A DNA stretch of 16,723 bases. Origin: JAJCYE01 sp036260105 (GTDB lineage Bacteria > Actinomycetota > CADDZG01 > JAHWKV01). The DNA lies in the NCBI GenBank assembly GCA_036260105.1, contig DATAAN010000014.1:1-16723 (forward strand), in the 5' to 3' direction. A program made the position numbers and the translations under genes. Positions 8,168 to 14,973 of the stretch are shown here, one piece after another. Under the pieces are notes generated by a model. That model was not told the origin of the DNA, did not search any database, and worked only from the letters and a program-made list of their open reading frames with translations. Position 1 is the first letter of the stretch, and each line of letters opens with the position of its first letter.

Positions 8168-8926
8168 GTGGCGCGGCGCCTCGAGCTTGGCCTTGGGGCC
8201 TCCGAGGTGCTCGCGGTTCCCGGAACCGGCCGGGTGGCCGGGGTCTACTCCAAAGCCGTTTACCTGCGAATGCCGTCCGGCCTGGCGGCGCTCACAACCT
8301 TCGACGTCCCATCGGGGCCGGTCCACGCCCGCACCTCACTTGCACTCCACCCTGTGCGGACCGGCGACCGGGTCGTGGTGACGCCCTCGCTGGTTCAGGC
8401 GGGGCCTGTTCTGGTGGAGCTCTCAGGAGCGGAGGGCTGGGTAGGCCGGATACCCGGGGAAGCCGACCTTGCCTCGTCTCGCGCGCTGGCGATCAAGCTC
8501 CTGAGGCGAGCGCGCCTCTCCGCGCTGGAGCAGGATCTGATCGACAAGGCAGCGGGCCTGGTGGCGGGCGGCGATATCGCCGGAGCGGCAGCCGCTCTCG
8601 GCGGCGCCGGCCCCGGCCTGACTCCGGCCGGCGACGACTGTCTAGCGGGAATCCTGTTCATCGCGAGCCTGCGCTCCCACGGCCCGGGTCGGAGCAGCCT
8701 CGATCAACTCGCGGCTCAAGTGCCCACGAACGAGATCTCGCTGGCGTTCCTCCGCTGGGCGGCCCGGTCTCAGAGCATCGAGCCGGTTCACCGGTTCCTT
8801 GTCGAGGCGGCACGGGGGGATGCCGAGGGCGCGGAGCGCGCGGTGAACGACCTGACGTCTTTTGGTCACAGCTCGGGCGCCGACCTCGGCTTGGGCCTCA
8901 GGCTCGGCCTCGAGGCGCTCGTTTAA
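8168..8926 (+). CDS. allH: DUF2877 protein, AllH-like oxamate carbamoyltransferase subunit
   Basis: A 252-residue DUF2877 (YlbF/AllH) protein, the third subunit of the oxamate carbamoyltransferase system known from E. coli allantoin degradation. The hallmark glycine/aspartate block GAGPGLTPAGDDCLAG spans residues 146-161, and the C-terminal GHSSGAD lies at 233-239. The GTG start follows the DUF1116 stop with no gap, so translation is probably coupled. No better internal start was seen. It ends 24 bases from the convergent nitrile hydratase accessory gene, with no obvious terminator hairpin in between. Confidence 0.9.
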   Translation: MARRLELGLGASEVLAVPGTGRVAGVYSKAVYLRMPSGLAALTTFDVPSGPVHARTSLALHPVRTGDRVVVTPSLVQAGPVLVELSGAEGWVGRIPGEADLASSRALAIKLLRRARLSALEQDLIDKAAGLVAGGDIAGAAAALGGAGPGLTPAGDDCLAGILFIASLRSHGPGRSSLDQLAAQVPTNEISLAFLRWAARSQSIEPVHRFLVEAARGDAEGAERAVNDLTSFGHSSGADLGLGLRLGLEALV

Positions 8927-8950
8927 CCCGTTCGGCTCAAAGCCTTCGCG

Positions 8951-9367
8951 TCAGCAGCTGTGGCCGTGGTCGTGGTCGTGCGAGTGGCCGTGGTGGTGAT
9001 GGTGCCCGTGATCGTCGTGCCGGTGATCGTGGCCTTCCGGACGGGCCACGAACTCGACCGTCCGCTCGATGACCGCCTCCGACGGAACGAGGCCCTTCTG
9101 GTCGAGCACCCGCTCCAGAGCGACCAGCCAGCAGCGGTAATAGCTCCACTCCTCGTCCGGGCCATGCTCACGCTCCCACTCGGAGATGGTCTGGATCAAC
9201 TGCTGACGGAAGTCCTCCCACTCGAGCTTGCCGCCGGCGTTGAGGGCCAGGGCCAAGCCGAAGGCCCGGCTCTCCCACGGGGCACTGAAGACCAGCTCAC
9301 CGTTGCTTCGGGGAGGCGCCGCCGGGCCGTCGACGTCGAGGACCGCAGCCAGGGTGCCGGCGGTCAT
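8951..9367 (-). CDS. Nitrile hydratase accessory protein with His-rich tail
   Basis: A 138-residue relative of the nitrile hydratase activator (P14K-type), which shares the helical N-terminal fold of the beta subunit and helps load metal into the alpha subunit. The recognisable core is FSAPWESRAFGLALAL near residues 27-42 followed by WEDFRQQLIQTISEWE. The last 26 residues are extraordinary: 14 are histidine, interspersed with Asp and Gly, ending in Cys. This tail resembles metal-storage tails of Ni/Co chaperones such as HypB or UreE and probably holds cobalt. The ATG at 9367 overlaps the alpha-subunit stop by one base (TGATG). The order beta, alpha, activator is the typical layout for cobalt enzymes. 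Confidence 0.92.
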   Translation of the reverse strand: MTAGTLAAVLDVDGPAAPPRSNGELVFSAPWESRAFGLALALNAGGKLEWEDFRQQLIQTISEWEREHGPDEEWSYYRCWLVALERVLDQKGLVPSEAVIERTVEFVARPEGHDHRHDDHGHHHHHGHSHDHDHGHSC

Positions 9368-9972
9368 CAGACGGTCTCCGGCACGTTCACCTTGGCGACG
9401 CCAACCATGGCGTCCCGAGTCACCAGGCCGGCCAGCTGCTCCTCGGACATGTTCTCGGTGCCGGCCGGCCGCTCCGGCAGAACCAGGTAGCGGACCTCGG
9501 AGCTGGAGTCCCAGACACGGATCTCGACGTCATCAGGCAGGTCCAGACCCATCTCGGACAACAGACTCCGCGGCTCCCGGACCATGCGGGAGCGGTACGC
9601 CGGGTCCTTGTACCAGGTCGGGGGGAGCCCCAGAACGGGCCATGGGTAACAGGAGCAGAGGGTGCAGACGATGACGTTGTGCACGTCGGCGGAATTCTCC
9701 TTGACGACGATGTGCTCGCCCTGCGGGCCCTTGAAGCCCATCTCGGCGATCGACCCGGTGCCGTCCTCAAGTAGGCGGGCCTTGTACTCGGGGTCCACCC
9801 ACGCCTTCGCCACCACCTTGGCGCCGTTCAGCGGGCCGACATCCTGCTCGTACATCTTGATGTAGGTGTCCATGACCTTCGGGTCGACGAGGTTGCGCTC
9901 GATCAGGATCGACTCGAGGGCCTCGGTGCGCACCTCGATGGGAAGGCGGGACGATTCAGGCTGAAAGGTCAT
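9367..9972 (-). CDS. nthA: Nitrile hydratase alpha subunit, cobalt type
   Basis: Catalytic subunit of nitrile hydratase, which hydrates nitriles to amides in the cytosol. The 201-residue length is normal. The metal claw CTLCSC is complete, with Cys103, Cys106, Ser107 and Cys108; two of these cysteines are oxidised in mature enzymes. The Thr after the first Cys marks the cobalt class (iron enzymes usually have CSLCSC), and CYPWPVLGLPPTWYK follows as expected. The ATG at 9972 forms an ATGA overlap with the beta-subunit stop. The frame is open further upstream, but only over the beta gene. No amidase to process the product is present in this window. Confidence 0.97.
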   Translation of the reverse strand: MTFQPESSRLPIEVRTEALESILIERNLVDPKVMDTYIKMYEQDVGPLNGAKVVAKAWVDPEYKARLLEDGTGSIAEMGFKGPQGEHIVVKENSADVHNVIVCTLCSCYPWPVLGLPPTWYKDPAYRSRMVREPRSLLSEMGLDLPDDVEIRVWDSSSEVRYLVLPERPAGTENMSEEQLAGLVTRDAMVGVAKVNVPETV

Positions 9973-10634
9973 ACGGTCTCCTCGATGTAGGACTCGTAGA
10001 GGTCGAAGTTGACGGTGAACTTCTCGGCTTCGGGCCCCCACAGGTCGTGGGAGTCGAACTCGACGTTGTAGACGTGCTGCGCGTTCTCGCCCAGGAAGTG
10101 CGCGTTGGTGTCCGGAAGAACCTGTGCCGGGTGCAGCGCCCTAACGACGCCGGTGTGGCCCCGGACGTAGCGGGCGAGTCGCGTGTGCCCGGCGGGGGAC
10201 ATAAGCTTCGCTCGGACCCGGTCTCCCACCTTGAACTTGGGCGGGTCGTCGATCTTCCTGATGGAACCCGCTGCGGTCGGCTTGTAGTCGGGCTTGTTCG
10301 GCTCCGGAACCGGCGGCTCCTCCACGTCCTCCCCCATCATCTTGCGAGCCCGGGCCTCGACGGCCCCGGGGGCGATGATGGCGCTGTCCGTCAGCAGGTT
10401 GATCGCGCAGTTGAGCCAGCGGCCGTAGTACCCGTCCAGCAGGTAGTCCAGTGGATGCTGGCGGGCAAGTGCCCAGCGGAAGGTATCGAGGTTGGTTCCC
10501 GACGTCCGCATGGATAGCAGCGCCATGGCAAAGGCCCGCTTCTGCCACTCCTCGTCGAACGGGCCCTCGAAGGGATCATTGAGCTTCGTCGATCCCATGC
10601 CCTGCATCCCGCCCATGTCGGCGATCGTGTCCAA
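9969..10634 (-). CDS. nthB: Nitrile hydratase beta subunit
   Basis: Structural and substrate-channel subunit of nitrile hydratase, 221 residues. It opens with the family N-terminus MDTIADMGGMQGMG and contains the second conserved block GHTRLARYVRGHTG (about 152-165), whose arginines contact the oxidised cysteines of the alpha claw, and a C-terminal DLWGPEAEKFTVNFDLYESY. A TTG start at 10634-10632 was chosen because it gives the typical N-terminus and has a strong AGGAGGT five bases upstream; no ATG fits as well. Its start lies one base after the cbtA stop and its end overlaps the alpha gene by four bases, tying metal import to enzyme synthesis. Confidence 0.95.
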   Translation of the reverse strand: MDTIADMGGMQGMGSTKLNDPFEGPFDEEWQKRAFAMALLSMRTSGTNLDTFRWALARQHPLDYLLDGYYGRWLNCAINLLTDSAIIAPGAVEARARKMMGEDVEEPPVPEPNKPDYKPTAAGSIRKIDDPPKFKVGDRVRAKLMSPAGHTRLARYVRGHTGVVRALHPAQVLPDTNAHFLGENAQHVYNVEFDSHDLWGPEAEKFTVNFDLYESYIEETV

Positions 10635-10635
10635 G

Positions 10636-11451
10636 TCACACCTCCTGTTCGGCGGCCTGCGGAGCCCCCGTTGTGGAGGCCCGCTTCTCAACTTTTAGGG
10701 TCAGATAACCAAGGATCGCACCGGCAGCGGTCCAAAGAACGGCCTGCCCGCCCACCGACGCCATGCGGAAGTCCCAGAGAAGCCCGGCCGGGACGTCGCC
10801 CGGGCTGACCGCCGGGGGCAGCGCTAGGTAGGCGGTGCCCATCACCAGCAGGTAACAGGCCCCGACAATTACATGCCGGCGGTGGCGCTCCACGCCCTGG
10901 GCGGCCAGCCGCCGGGCGCCCGCCGCAGCTCCGACCCAGGCTGCGACCGAAACCAGCACCAGGAACAGAAAGCCGGCGGTTCGCAGGCCGACGGTCTCGG
11001 GATCTCCCACTCCCGGCGGGTTCGCCGGGTACTTCAGGAACGGGATCAGGAAGCTGGAAGCGAAACCGGCCAGCGCAACCTTCATCGATCGATCCCAGGC
11101 AGTGCCGGCCATCCGGCGGCTGGCCGCCAGCAGGACGATGCCCAGCACCCCTCCGATGGCCAAGCCGTACAGCCCCGCCGCGAGGACCATGCCAATGCGC
11201 TGCTCGCCTCGGGTGAAGACCTCGGCGGCGTGCTGACCGGAAGAGGCGGCGTGCTCCAAGCGGATCGCCTCGTCGATCGACGGCTCGCCTACCAGGAGGA
11301 GGAACAGCCCGGAAAGCAGGCCGGCGGCCAGGCCGGAGACCAGGCCTCTCGCCAGGTAGCCTCCTGCGCTCAGCCGGCGCTCGGAAGCAGCCGTCCGGGA
11401 GTTTCGTGCCGGCCGGACCGCTCTACCGAGCGAGGGTCCGTGCGACCCCAT
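10636..11451 (-). CDS. cbtA: CbtA-family cobalt transporter
   Basis: Predicted cobalt permease of the CbtA family, 271 residues. About five hydrophobic segments are visible (around 36-54, 86-110, 124-140, 160-178 and 194-212, with another near 234-251). Family motifs are present: LVGEPSIDEAI (53-63), KYPANPPGVGDPETVGLRT (140-158) and LLWDFRMASVGG (224-235). CbtA partners with CbtB, encoded nine bases upstream. The family is usually linked to cobalamin biosynthesis, but here the immediate downstream genes are a cobalt-type nitrile hydratase, so the metal is most likely for that enzyme. The ATG at 11451 lacks a clear ribosome binding site; translation may depend on coupling to cbtB. Confidence 0.93.
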   Translation of the reverse strand: MGSHGPSLGRAVRPARNSRTAASERRLSAGGYLARGLVSGLAAGLLSGLFLLLVGEPSIDEAIRLEHAASSGQHAAEVFTRGEQRIGMVLAAGLYGLAIGGVLGIVLLAASRRMAGTAWDRSMKVALAGFASSFLIPFLKYPANPPGVGDPETVGLRTAGFLFLVLVSVAAWVGAAAGARRLAAQGVERHRRHVIVGACYLLVMGTAYLALPPAVSPGDVPAGLLWDFRMASVGGQAVLWTAAGAILGYLTLKVEKRASTTGAPQAAEQEV

Positions 11452-11460
11452 GGGCGGTGC

Positions 11461-11667
11461 TTAGTGGCAGGGGACCGCCATGAAGTGGCGGCCGTCGTGG
11501 AAGAGCTCGTGCAGGTAGTTGCCCGTCACCGCAGCCTTGCCGAGGAGGGGCTGGAGCAGCTGCCCCTGGTCGAATCCGACCGCGAAGACCACGAGGGCGA
11601 GGAGGGCGACGACAAGCCAGGTCCATACCGGTATGGACGGAAACTCAAGGGCGGGGGACTCGTGCAT
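11461..11667 (-). CDS. cbtB: CbtB-family cobalt transporter subunit
   Basis: A 68-residue single-pass membrane protein. One hydrophobic helix spans about residues 13-32. The C-terminus has the family's His-rich metal motif HELFHDGRHF (53-62) and ends in PCH, with His53, His57, His61, Cys67 and His68 as likely cobalt ligands. ATG at 11667 is preceded by GGAGGAG a few bases upstream. It is the first gene of the cobalt-nitrile hydratase unit and is followed by cbtA nine bases later. Confidence 0.93.
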   Translation of the reverse strand: MHESPALEFPSIPVWTWLVVALLALVVFAVGFDQGQLLQPLLGKAAVTGNYLHELFHDGRHFMAVPCH

Positions 11668-11696
11668 AACTCCTCCTCTCTCAGGAAACGGCGATC

Positions 11697-11702
11697 ACTA
11701 TA
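11697..11702 (-). promoter_or_regulatory. Possible -10 box for the cbtB-nitrile hydratase unit
   Basis: TATAGT on the minus strand, inside a small AT-rich island about 30 bases before the cbtB start. No good -35 match was found at 16-18 bases, so this is a weak prediction. Confidence 0.3.
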
Positions 11703-11722
11703 TTAGACGCCGCATTGACTTT

Positions 11723-11755
11723 GCGACAGCCGGCCGGCCGCTGCAGCGGCGTCGC
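11723..11755. repeat. GC-rich inverted repeat upstream of cbtB
   Basis: GCGAC (11723-11727) pairs with GTCGC (11751-11755), and GCCG with CGGC inside it. A perfect 14-base palindrome GCCGCTGCAGCGGC sits at 11737-11750. It lies between the end of the glycosyltransferase gene and cbtB. There is no T-run after it on either strand, so it is not a clear intrinsic terminator; it could be an operator or an RNA structure ending the upstream message. Confidence 0.45.
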
Positions 11756-11804
11756 GGACGATGCCGCTCTGAGCGAACCAAGATTTCCGGTTGCCCACGA
11801 AGAC

Positions 11805-12956
11805 CTAACCGGCGAGAGCCCGGTAGACGTCGATATGGCGGGCGGCGCACTCCTCCCACGTGTACCTGGAGGCGATGGCCGGTCCTCCGGCCGAGAGCCG
11901 ATTCCTAAGCCTCTCGTCAGTGCAAAGGCGAGCCAGGCCGCCCGCGAGGGCGGTGGCGTCGCCCGGCGGCACGAGCACGGCCGTCTGCTCGTCCAGGTAC
12001 TCCCTGAACACGTCGATGTCCGTGGCGAGAACGGGCAGACCGGCGGACAGCGCCTCCAGCACTACCAGCCCCCACCCTTCCTTGACCGAGGGGAACACGA
12101 AGGCGTCGGCGGCGTGGTACCAACCCACGAGGTCTTCGTCGGACACCGTCCCGAGCAGGTGGTAGTCGCTCCCCTCCTCCAGGCCGAGCTGCTCCGCCCG
12201 GGCCAGCGCAGCGTCCCGGTACGCCGAGTGGTCGCGGAAGGAGTGCCCTCCGACGACCACCAGGACCGGCGGGTTTCCCAGGCTCTTCTTGAGCTGCGCC
12301 AGAGCCTCGAAAAGCTCCAGGCTTCCCTTACGCGGCTCGATGCCGCCGACTGTGAGCAGCAGGACTCGATTGCCTGCCTCCACGCGACTTCGAAACCCTG
12401 CGGGGTCGAAGGCCTCCGGACGGCGGAACCGCCGGGCGTCCACGCCGTTGGTGATGACCGTCGAGCTTCTGCGGTAATCGTTCTCGACCACGCGCTGCCA
12501 GAACCGGCTGACGACTATCAAGTAGTCCGGATCCACCACCGAGTGGTTCTGGCAGTCGATCAGCGCCTGGGTGGAGAAGTCGTCGATGTGGTGGACCGTC
12601 CGGACCACCCGCAGGGCCGGGTGCTCGTTCCTCAGCTCAACGGCGGCCCGGGCTGCAATGCAATCCTGGGCGTGAACCAGGTCGAAGTTGCCGGGAACGA
12701 CACCACGCAGGTGCTCGGCCAGCGTGTCGACGCTGCGCATCACCTTGTCCTCCAGCGTGCCGTCCGACTCCGGCGAGCGGCATATCGTGAACGGAACGGT
12801 CGTCGGTCGGAAAAACCCGATGTCGGGATCGCCAAGGGCGAATACGTGGACCGGCTGGCCCCTCCGCTCGAGTGCCTCCGCGAGAAAAAGGGTGTGCACT
12901 GCGCCCCCACGCGGCCTGGTCGAGAACGTGACCATGGCCACGCGCGGTTGCGTCAA
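11805..12956 (-). CDS. Glycosyltransferase family 4, MSMEG_0565-like
   Basis: A 383-residue retaining GT4 glycosyltransferase with two Rossmann halves. The N-terminus TFSTRPRGGAVHTLFLAEAL (10-29) is characteristic of the MSMEG_0565 group found with Nit1 (nitrilase/nitrogen starvation) clusters. HAQD at 95-98, the donor-side GGIEPRKGS at 204-212 and the EX7E pair Glu293/Glu301 within KEGWGLVVLEA are all present. Sugar and acceptor are unknown. The start is TTG at 12956-12954, overlapping the XRE-cupin stop as TTGA, which fits the family's usual N-terminus. Co-expression with the regulator is therefore expected. The assignment as GT4 is firm; the MSMEG_0565 subgroup is from recognition of the N-terminal pattern and the neighbours. 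Confidence 0.9.
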   Translation of the reverse strand: MTQPRVAMVTFSTRPRGGAVHTLFLAEALERRGQPVHVFALGDPDIGFFRPTTVPFTICRSPESDGTLEDKVMRSVDTLAEHLRGVVPGNFDLVHAQDCIAARAAVELRNEHPALRVVRTVHHIDDFSTQALIDCQNHSVVDPDYLIVVSRFWQRVVENDYRRSSTVITNGVDARRFRRPEAFDPAGFRSRVEAGNRVLLLTVGGIEPRKGSLELFEALAQLKKSLGNPPVLVVVGGHSFRDHSAYRDAALARAEQLGLEEGSDYHLLGTVSDEDLVGWYHAADAFVFPSVKEGWGLVVLEALSAGLPVLATDIDVFREYLDEQTAVLVPPGDATALAGGLARLCTDERLRNRLSAGGPAIASRYTWEECAARHIDVYRALAG

Positions 12957-13513
12957 TTCGATCGAAGCGCCATCCAGGCAGCTTGAGCCCGCTTGTCGGT
13001 CGGGTTGGCCCAGCGGTGGGGCCGGTCGGTGCGGAAGTGGAGAGCATCGCCTTCCTCGAGGATGTACTGCTCACCCTCGATCTCGAACACCAGGCTGCCG
13101 CTCAGCACCAGGACCAGCTCCTCGCCCGGGTGCTCCATCGGCTTGGCGCCGCTGATAGCGCCCGGCTCCACCGTCGCAATCGCCCCGGCCATGAAGAACA
13201 GCCCGTAGGGGCCTGTGATGCCCCGCAGGTCCAGCCCCTGTTTGGAGGTGAAGACGGCACGCTTTTCGCTGGCCGCGGTGTAGACAACCGGCTTGGCCTC
13301 CTCCTGCTCGTCCACGAAGTAGGCGACCGATCGGTTCAACGCTCCAGCGATCTTCATCAGGGTGGTCACGGTGGGCACCATGCCGTTGCGCTCGATCTTG
13401 TGGATGGTTGCGGCGGAGACACCCGATCGCTCGGCAAGCTGTTGCAGGGACAGATCCTTCTGTTTGCGGAGCTGCCGGATCTTTGGCCCGATCGCGGTGA
13501 TTACGTCTTGCAT
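12953..13513 (-). CDS. XRE-family regulator with C-terminal cupin domain
   Basis: A 186-residue transcription factor. Residues about 8-65 form an XRE helix-turn-helix (LSLQQLAERSGVSAATIHKIERN). Residues about 105-182 form a small cupin barrel with HPGEELVLVLSG (128-139) and the closing DRPHRW. Such regulators bind a small ligand in the cupin and control neighbouring metabolic genes. ATG 13513 was chosen because GAGAGGA lies just upstream; an ATG-independent start at 13537 would only add eight residues. It is divergent from the FAD oxidoreductase gene, so it probably controls the shared 122-base region as well as the glycosyltransferase coupled behind it. Confidence 0.93.
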   Translation of the reverse strand: MQDVITAIGPKIRQLRKQKDLSLQQLAERSGVSAATIHKIERNGMVPTVTTLMKIAGALNRSVAYFVDEQEEAKPVVYTAASEKRAVFTSKQGLDLRGITGPYGLFFMAGAIATVEPGAISGAKPMEHPGEELVLVLSGSLVFEIEGEQYILEEGDALHFRTDRPHRWANPTDKRAQAAWMALRSN

Positions 13514-13635
13514 TGGTCCTCTCTCTCCGCTTGGCACTCCCCTGGCTGCCAGTTAGACTTCGGCTTGTAGTAGATGCGCTGTGTAGAATAGTAAATTAAT
13601 CGGCAACGCGGCCGACACCGTTTGGAGGTCTGATT
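13514..13635. promoter_or_regulatory. Divergent control region, XRE-cupin gene / FAD oxidoreductase gene
   Basis: An AT-rich patch at 13584-13600 contains TAGAAT (13584-13589), a -10-like box for the plus strand, and TACTAT on the minus strand. A short perfect inverted repeat CTGGC-T-GCCAG at 13542-13552 lies between the regulator start and this patch and could be an operator. GGAGGT precedes the plus-strand ATG by about seven bases. The -35 elements are not clear. Confidence 0.5.
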
Positions 13636-14973
13636 ATGACCTTGCGTATCGTCGTCGTGGGAGGTGGAGCCGCAGGAATCGGCGCCGCCGGAAGCGCTCA
13701 CCAGGTTGACCCAGAAGCGTCGGTCACCGTCTACACAGAGTTCGAGGACGTCGGTTACAGCCCGTGCGGCATCCCGTACGTCCACGGAAAAGAGATCCCC
13801 AAGTTCGAGAACCTGTTCCTTCAGGACAAGGCGTTCTACGAGCGTATGGGCCTGGACATCCGGTACGAGACCCGGGTTTCCAAGTTCGACCTTGCCGCCA
13901 ACAAGGTCACAGTCGAGGGCGAGGGCGACGTCCCGTTCGACCGGCTGGTCGTGGCAACCGGCTTCTACTACGGCGACCCGGGCGTGGCCGGTACGGAGCT
14001 CGAGGGCCTGTACTACGTCAAGAACATCCGCCAGGCGATGGAGTGGGACAAGGTCTTCGACAACGCCAAGAAGGTCGTAGTCGTAGAGGCCACTCCGCTC
14101 GGACTGGAGATGGTCACCGCGATGGCCCACCGGGGCCTGGAGACGCACCTAGTCGACCCCCACCCGTGGGCGCTCGCCGAGGTCTCCGACCCGGACATCA
14201 TGAAGCCGGTCATGGACTCCTGGAGCGAGATGGGAGTCATCAGCCACTACAACACCAAGGTCGAGGCCTTCCTCGGCGACGGCAAGGTGCGGGCGGTGAA
14301 GACGTCGGAGGGGGAGCTGGAGGCCGACGTCGTCGTCATCTGCACCAACAAACAGCCGAACAACCGCCTGGCACGGGAAGCCGGCCTCAACATCGGCTCG
14401 ACCGGCGGCATCGTGGTGAACGAGCGTATGCAGACCTCGAACCCCAACGTCTACGCCGCGGGAGACTGCTGCGAGCTTCCACACGGCATCTCGAAGGTGC
14501 CGATCCAGGGGCTGTCGGGCAGCCACGCCTACGCCCAGGGCAAGGTGGCGGGCACCAACGCCGCCGGAGGCAGCCGGGCGTACCAGCCGGTCTACGTGCC
14601 GTGGGGCATGGTCGCCGGCAAGTGGATGATCGGCGGCGTGTCCTTCGGCGAGACGCTGGCCAATGCACTCGGCATCCCGTTCGTCATGGGGGTGGCCCAG
14701 GGGATCTCCCGGGCTCGTTACTACCCCGACATGAAGCCGGTGAGGGTGAAGCTTCTGGCAGATCCCGGCTCGCACAAGATCATCGGTGCACAACTGGTCG
14801 GCGGCGAAGGCATCAAGGAGCGCTGCGACTTTCTGGCCATGGCAGCCAAGACCGGCATCACGCTCGAAGATCTGGCGACCATGGAGAACGTCTACTCGCC
14901 CCCCATCGGAGCACTGAACGAGCCGATCGCGCTGGCGGCTCAAAACGGCCTGTCCAACGTGAAGAAGTCCTGA
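13636..14973 (+). CDS. FAD-dependent oxidoreductase, CoA-disulfide reductase-like
   Basis: A 445-residue flavoprotein of the CoA-disulfide reductase / NADH oxidase branch. The FAD site GGGAAGIGAA (9-18), the redox cysteine in YSPCGIPY (Cys44), VVATG (105-109), the second FAD motif YAAGDCCE (273-280) and a C-terminal dimerisation domain are all present. The oddity is the NAD(P)H motif: where relatives have GxGxxG, this protein reads VVVVEATPLGLEM (147-159), losing two of the three glycines. The reductant may thus be bound poorly or be something else. ATG 13636 has GGAGGT upstream. Its stop overlaps the next gene by one base (TGATG). The substrate is unknown; nothing shows it is the MSMEG_0569-type flavoprotein of Nit1 clusters. 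Confidence 0.9.
   Translation: MTLRIVVVGGGAAGIGAAGSAHQVDPEASVTVYTEFEDVGYSPCGIPYVHGKEIPKFENLFLQDKAFYERMGLDIRYETRVSKFDLAANKVTVEGEGDVPFDRLVVATGFYYGDPGVAGTELEGLYYVKNIRQAMEWDKVFDNAKKVVVVEATPLGLEMVTAMAHRGLETHLVDPHPWALAEVSDPDIMKPVMDSWSEMGVISHYNTKVEAFLGDGKVRAVKTSEGELEADVVVICTNKQPNNRLAREAGLNIGSTGGIVVNERMQTSNPNVYAAGDCCELPHGISKVPIQGLSGSHAYAQGKVAGTNAAGGSRAYQPVYVPWGMVAGKWMIGGVSFGETLANALGIPFVMGVAQGISRARYYPDMKPVRVKLLADPGSHKIIGAQLVGGEGIKERCDFLAMAAKTGITLEDLATMENVYSPPIGALNEPIALAAQNGLSNVKKS

Noticed and set aside
8960..9035. Tandem repeat of GTG/GTC-rich triplets
   Set aside because: It is explained by the His/Asp-rich coding tail of the nitrile hydratase accessory protein (CAC, GAC codons on the minus strand).
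7639..9072. Open frame of over 470 codons on the plus strand across DUF1116, DUF2877 and the nitrile hydratase accessory gene
   Set aside because: It crosses three well-supported genes, two in a different frame and one on the opposite strand, and encodes Arg/Gly/Pro-rich low-complexity sequence.
11668..11804. Cobalamin riboswitch before cbtB
   Set aside because: The 137-base region is short for this class and I could not find the conserved B12-box or GCCACTG-like core; only a GC hairpin is present.
11715..12986. Open frame of over 400 codons on the plus strand
   Set aside because: It is opposite a full GT4 glycosyltransferase with EX7E motif; the plus-strand product shows no recognisable domain and is a GC-driven shadow.
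13764..14972. Long plus-strand frame running into the small protein gene
   Set aside because: It overlaps the flavoprotein in another frame and is Arg/Gly-rich; only the part from ATG 14973 is a plausible gene.
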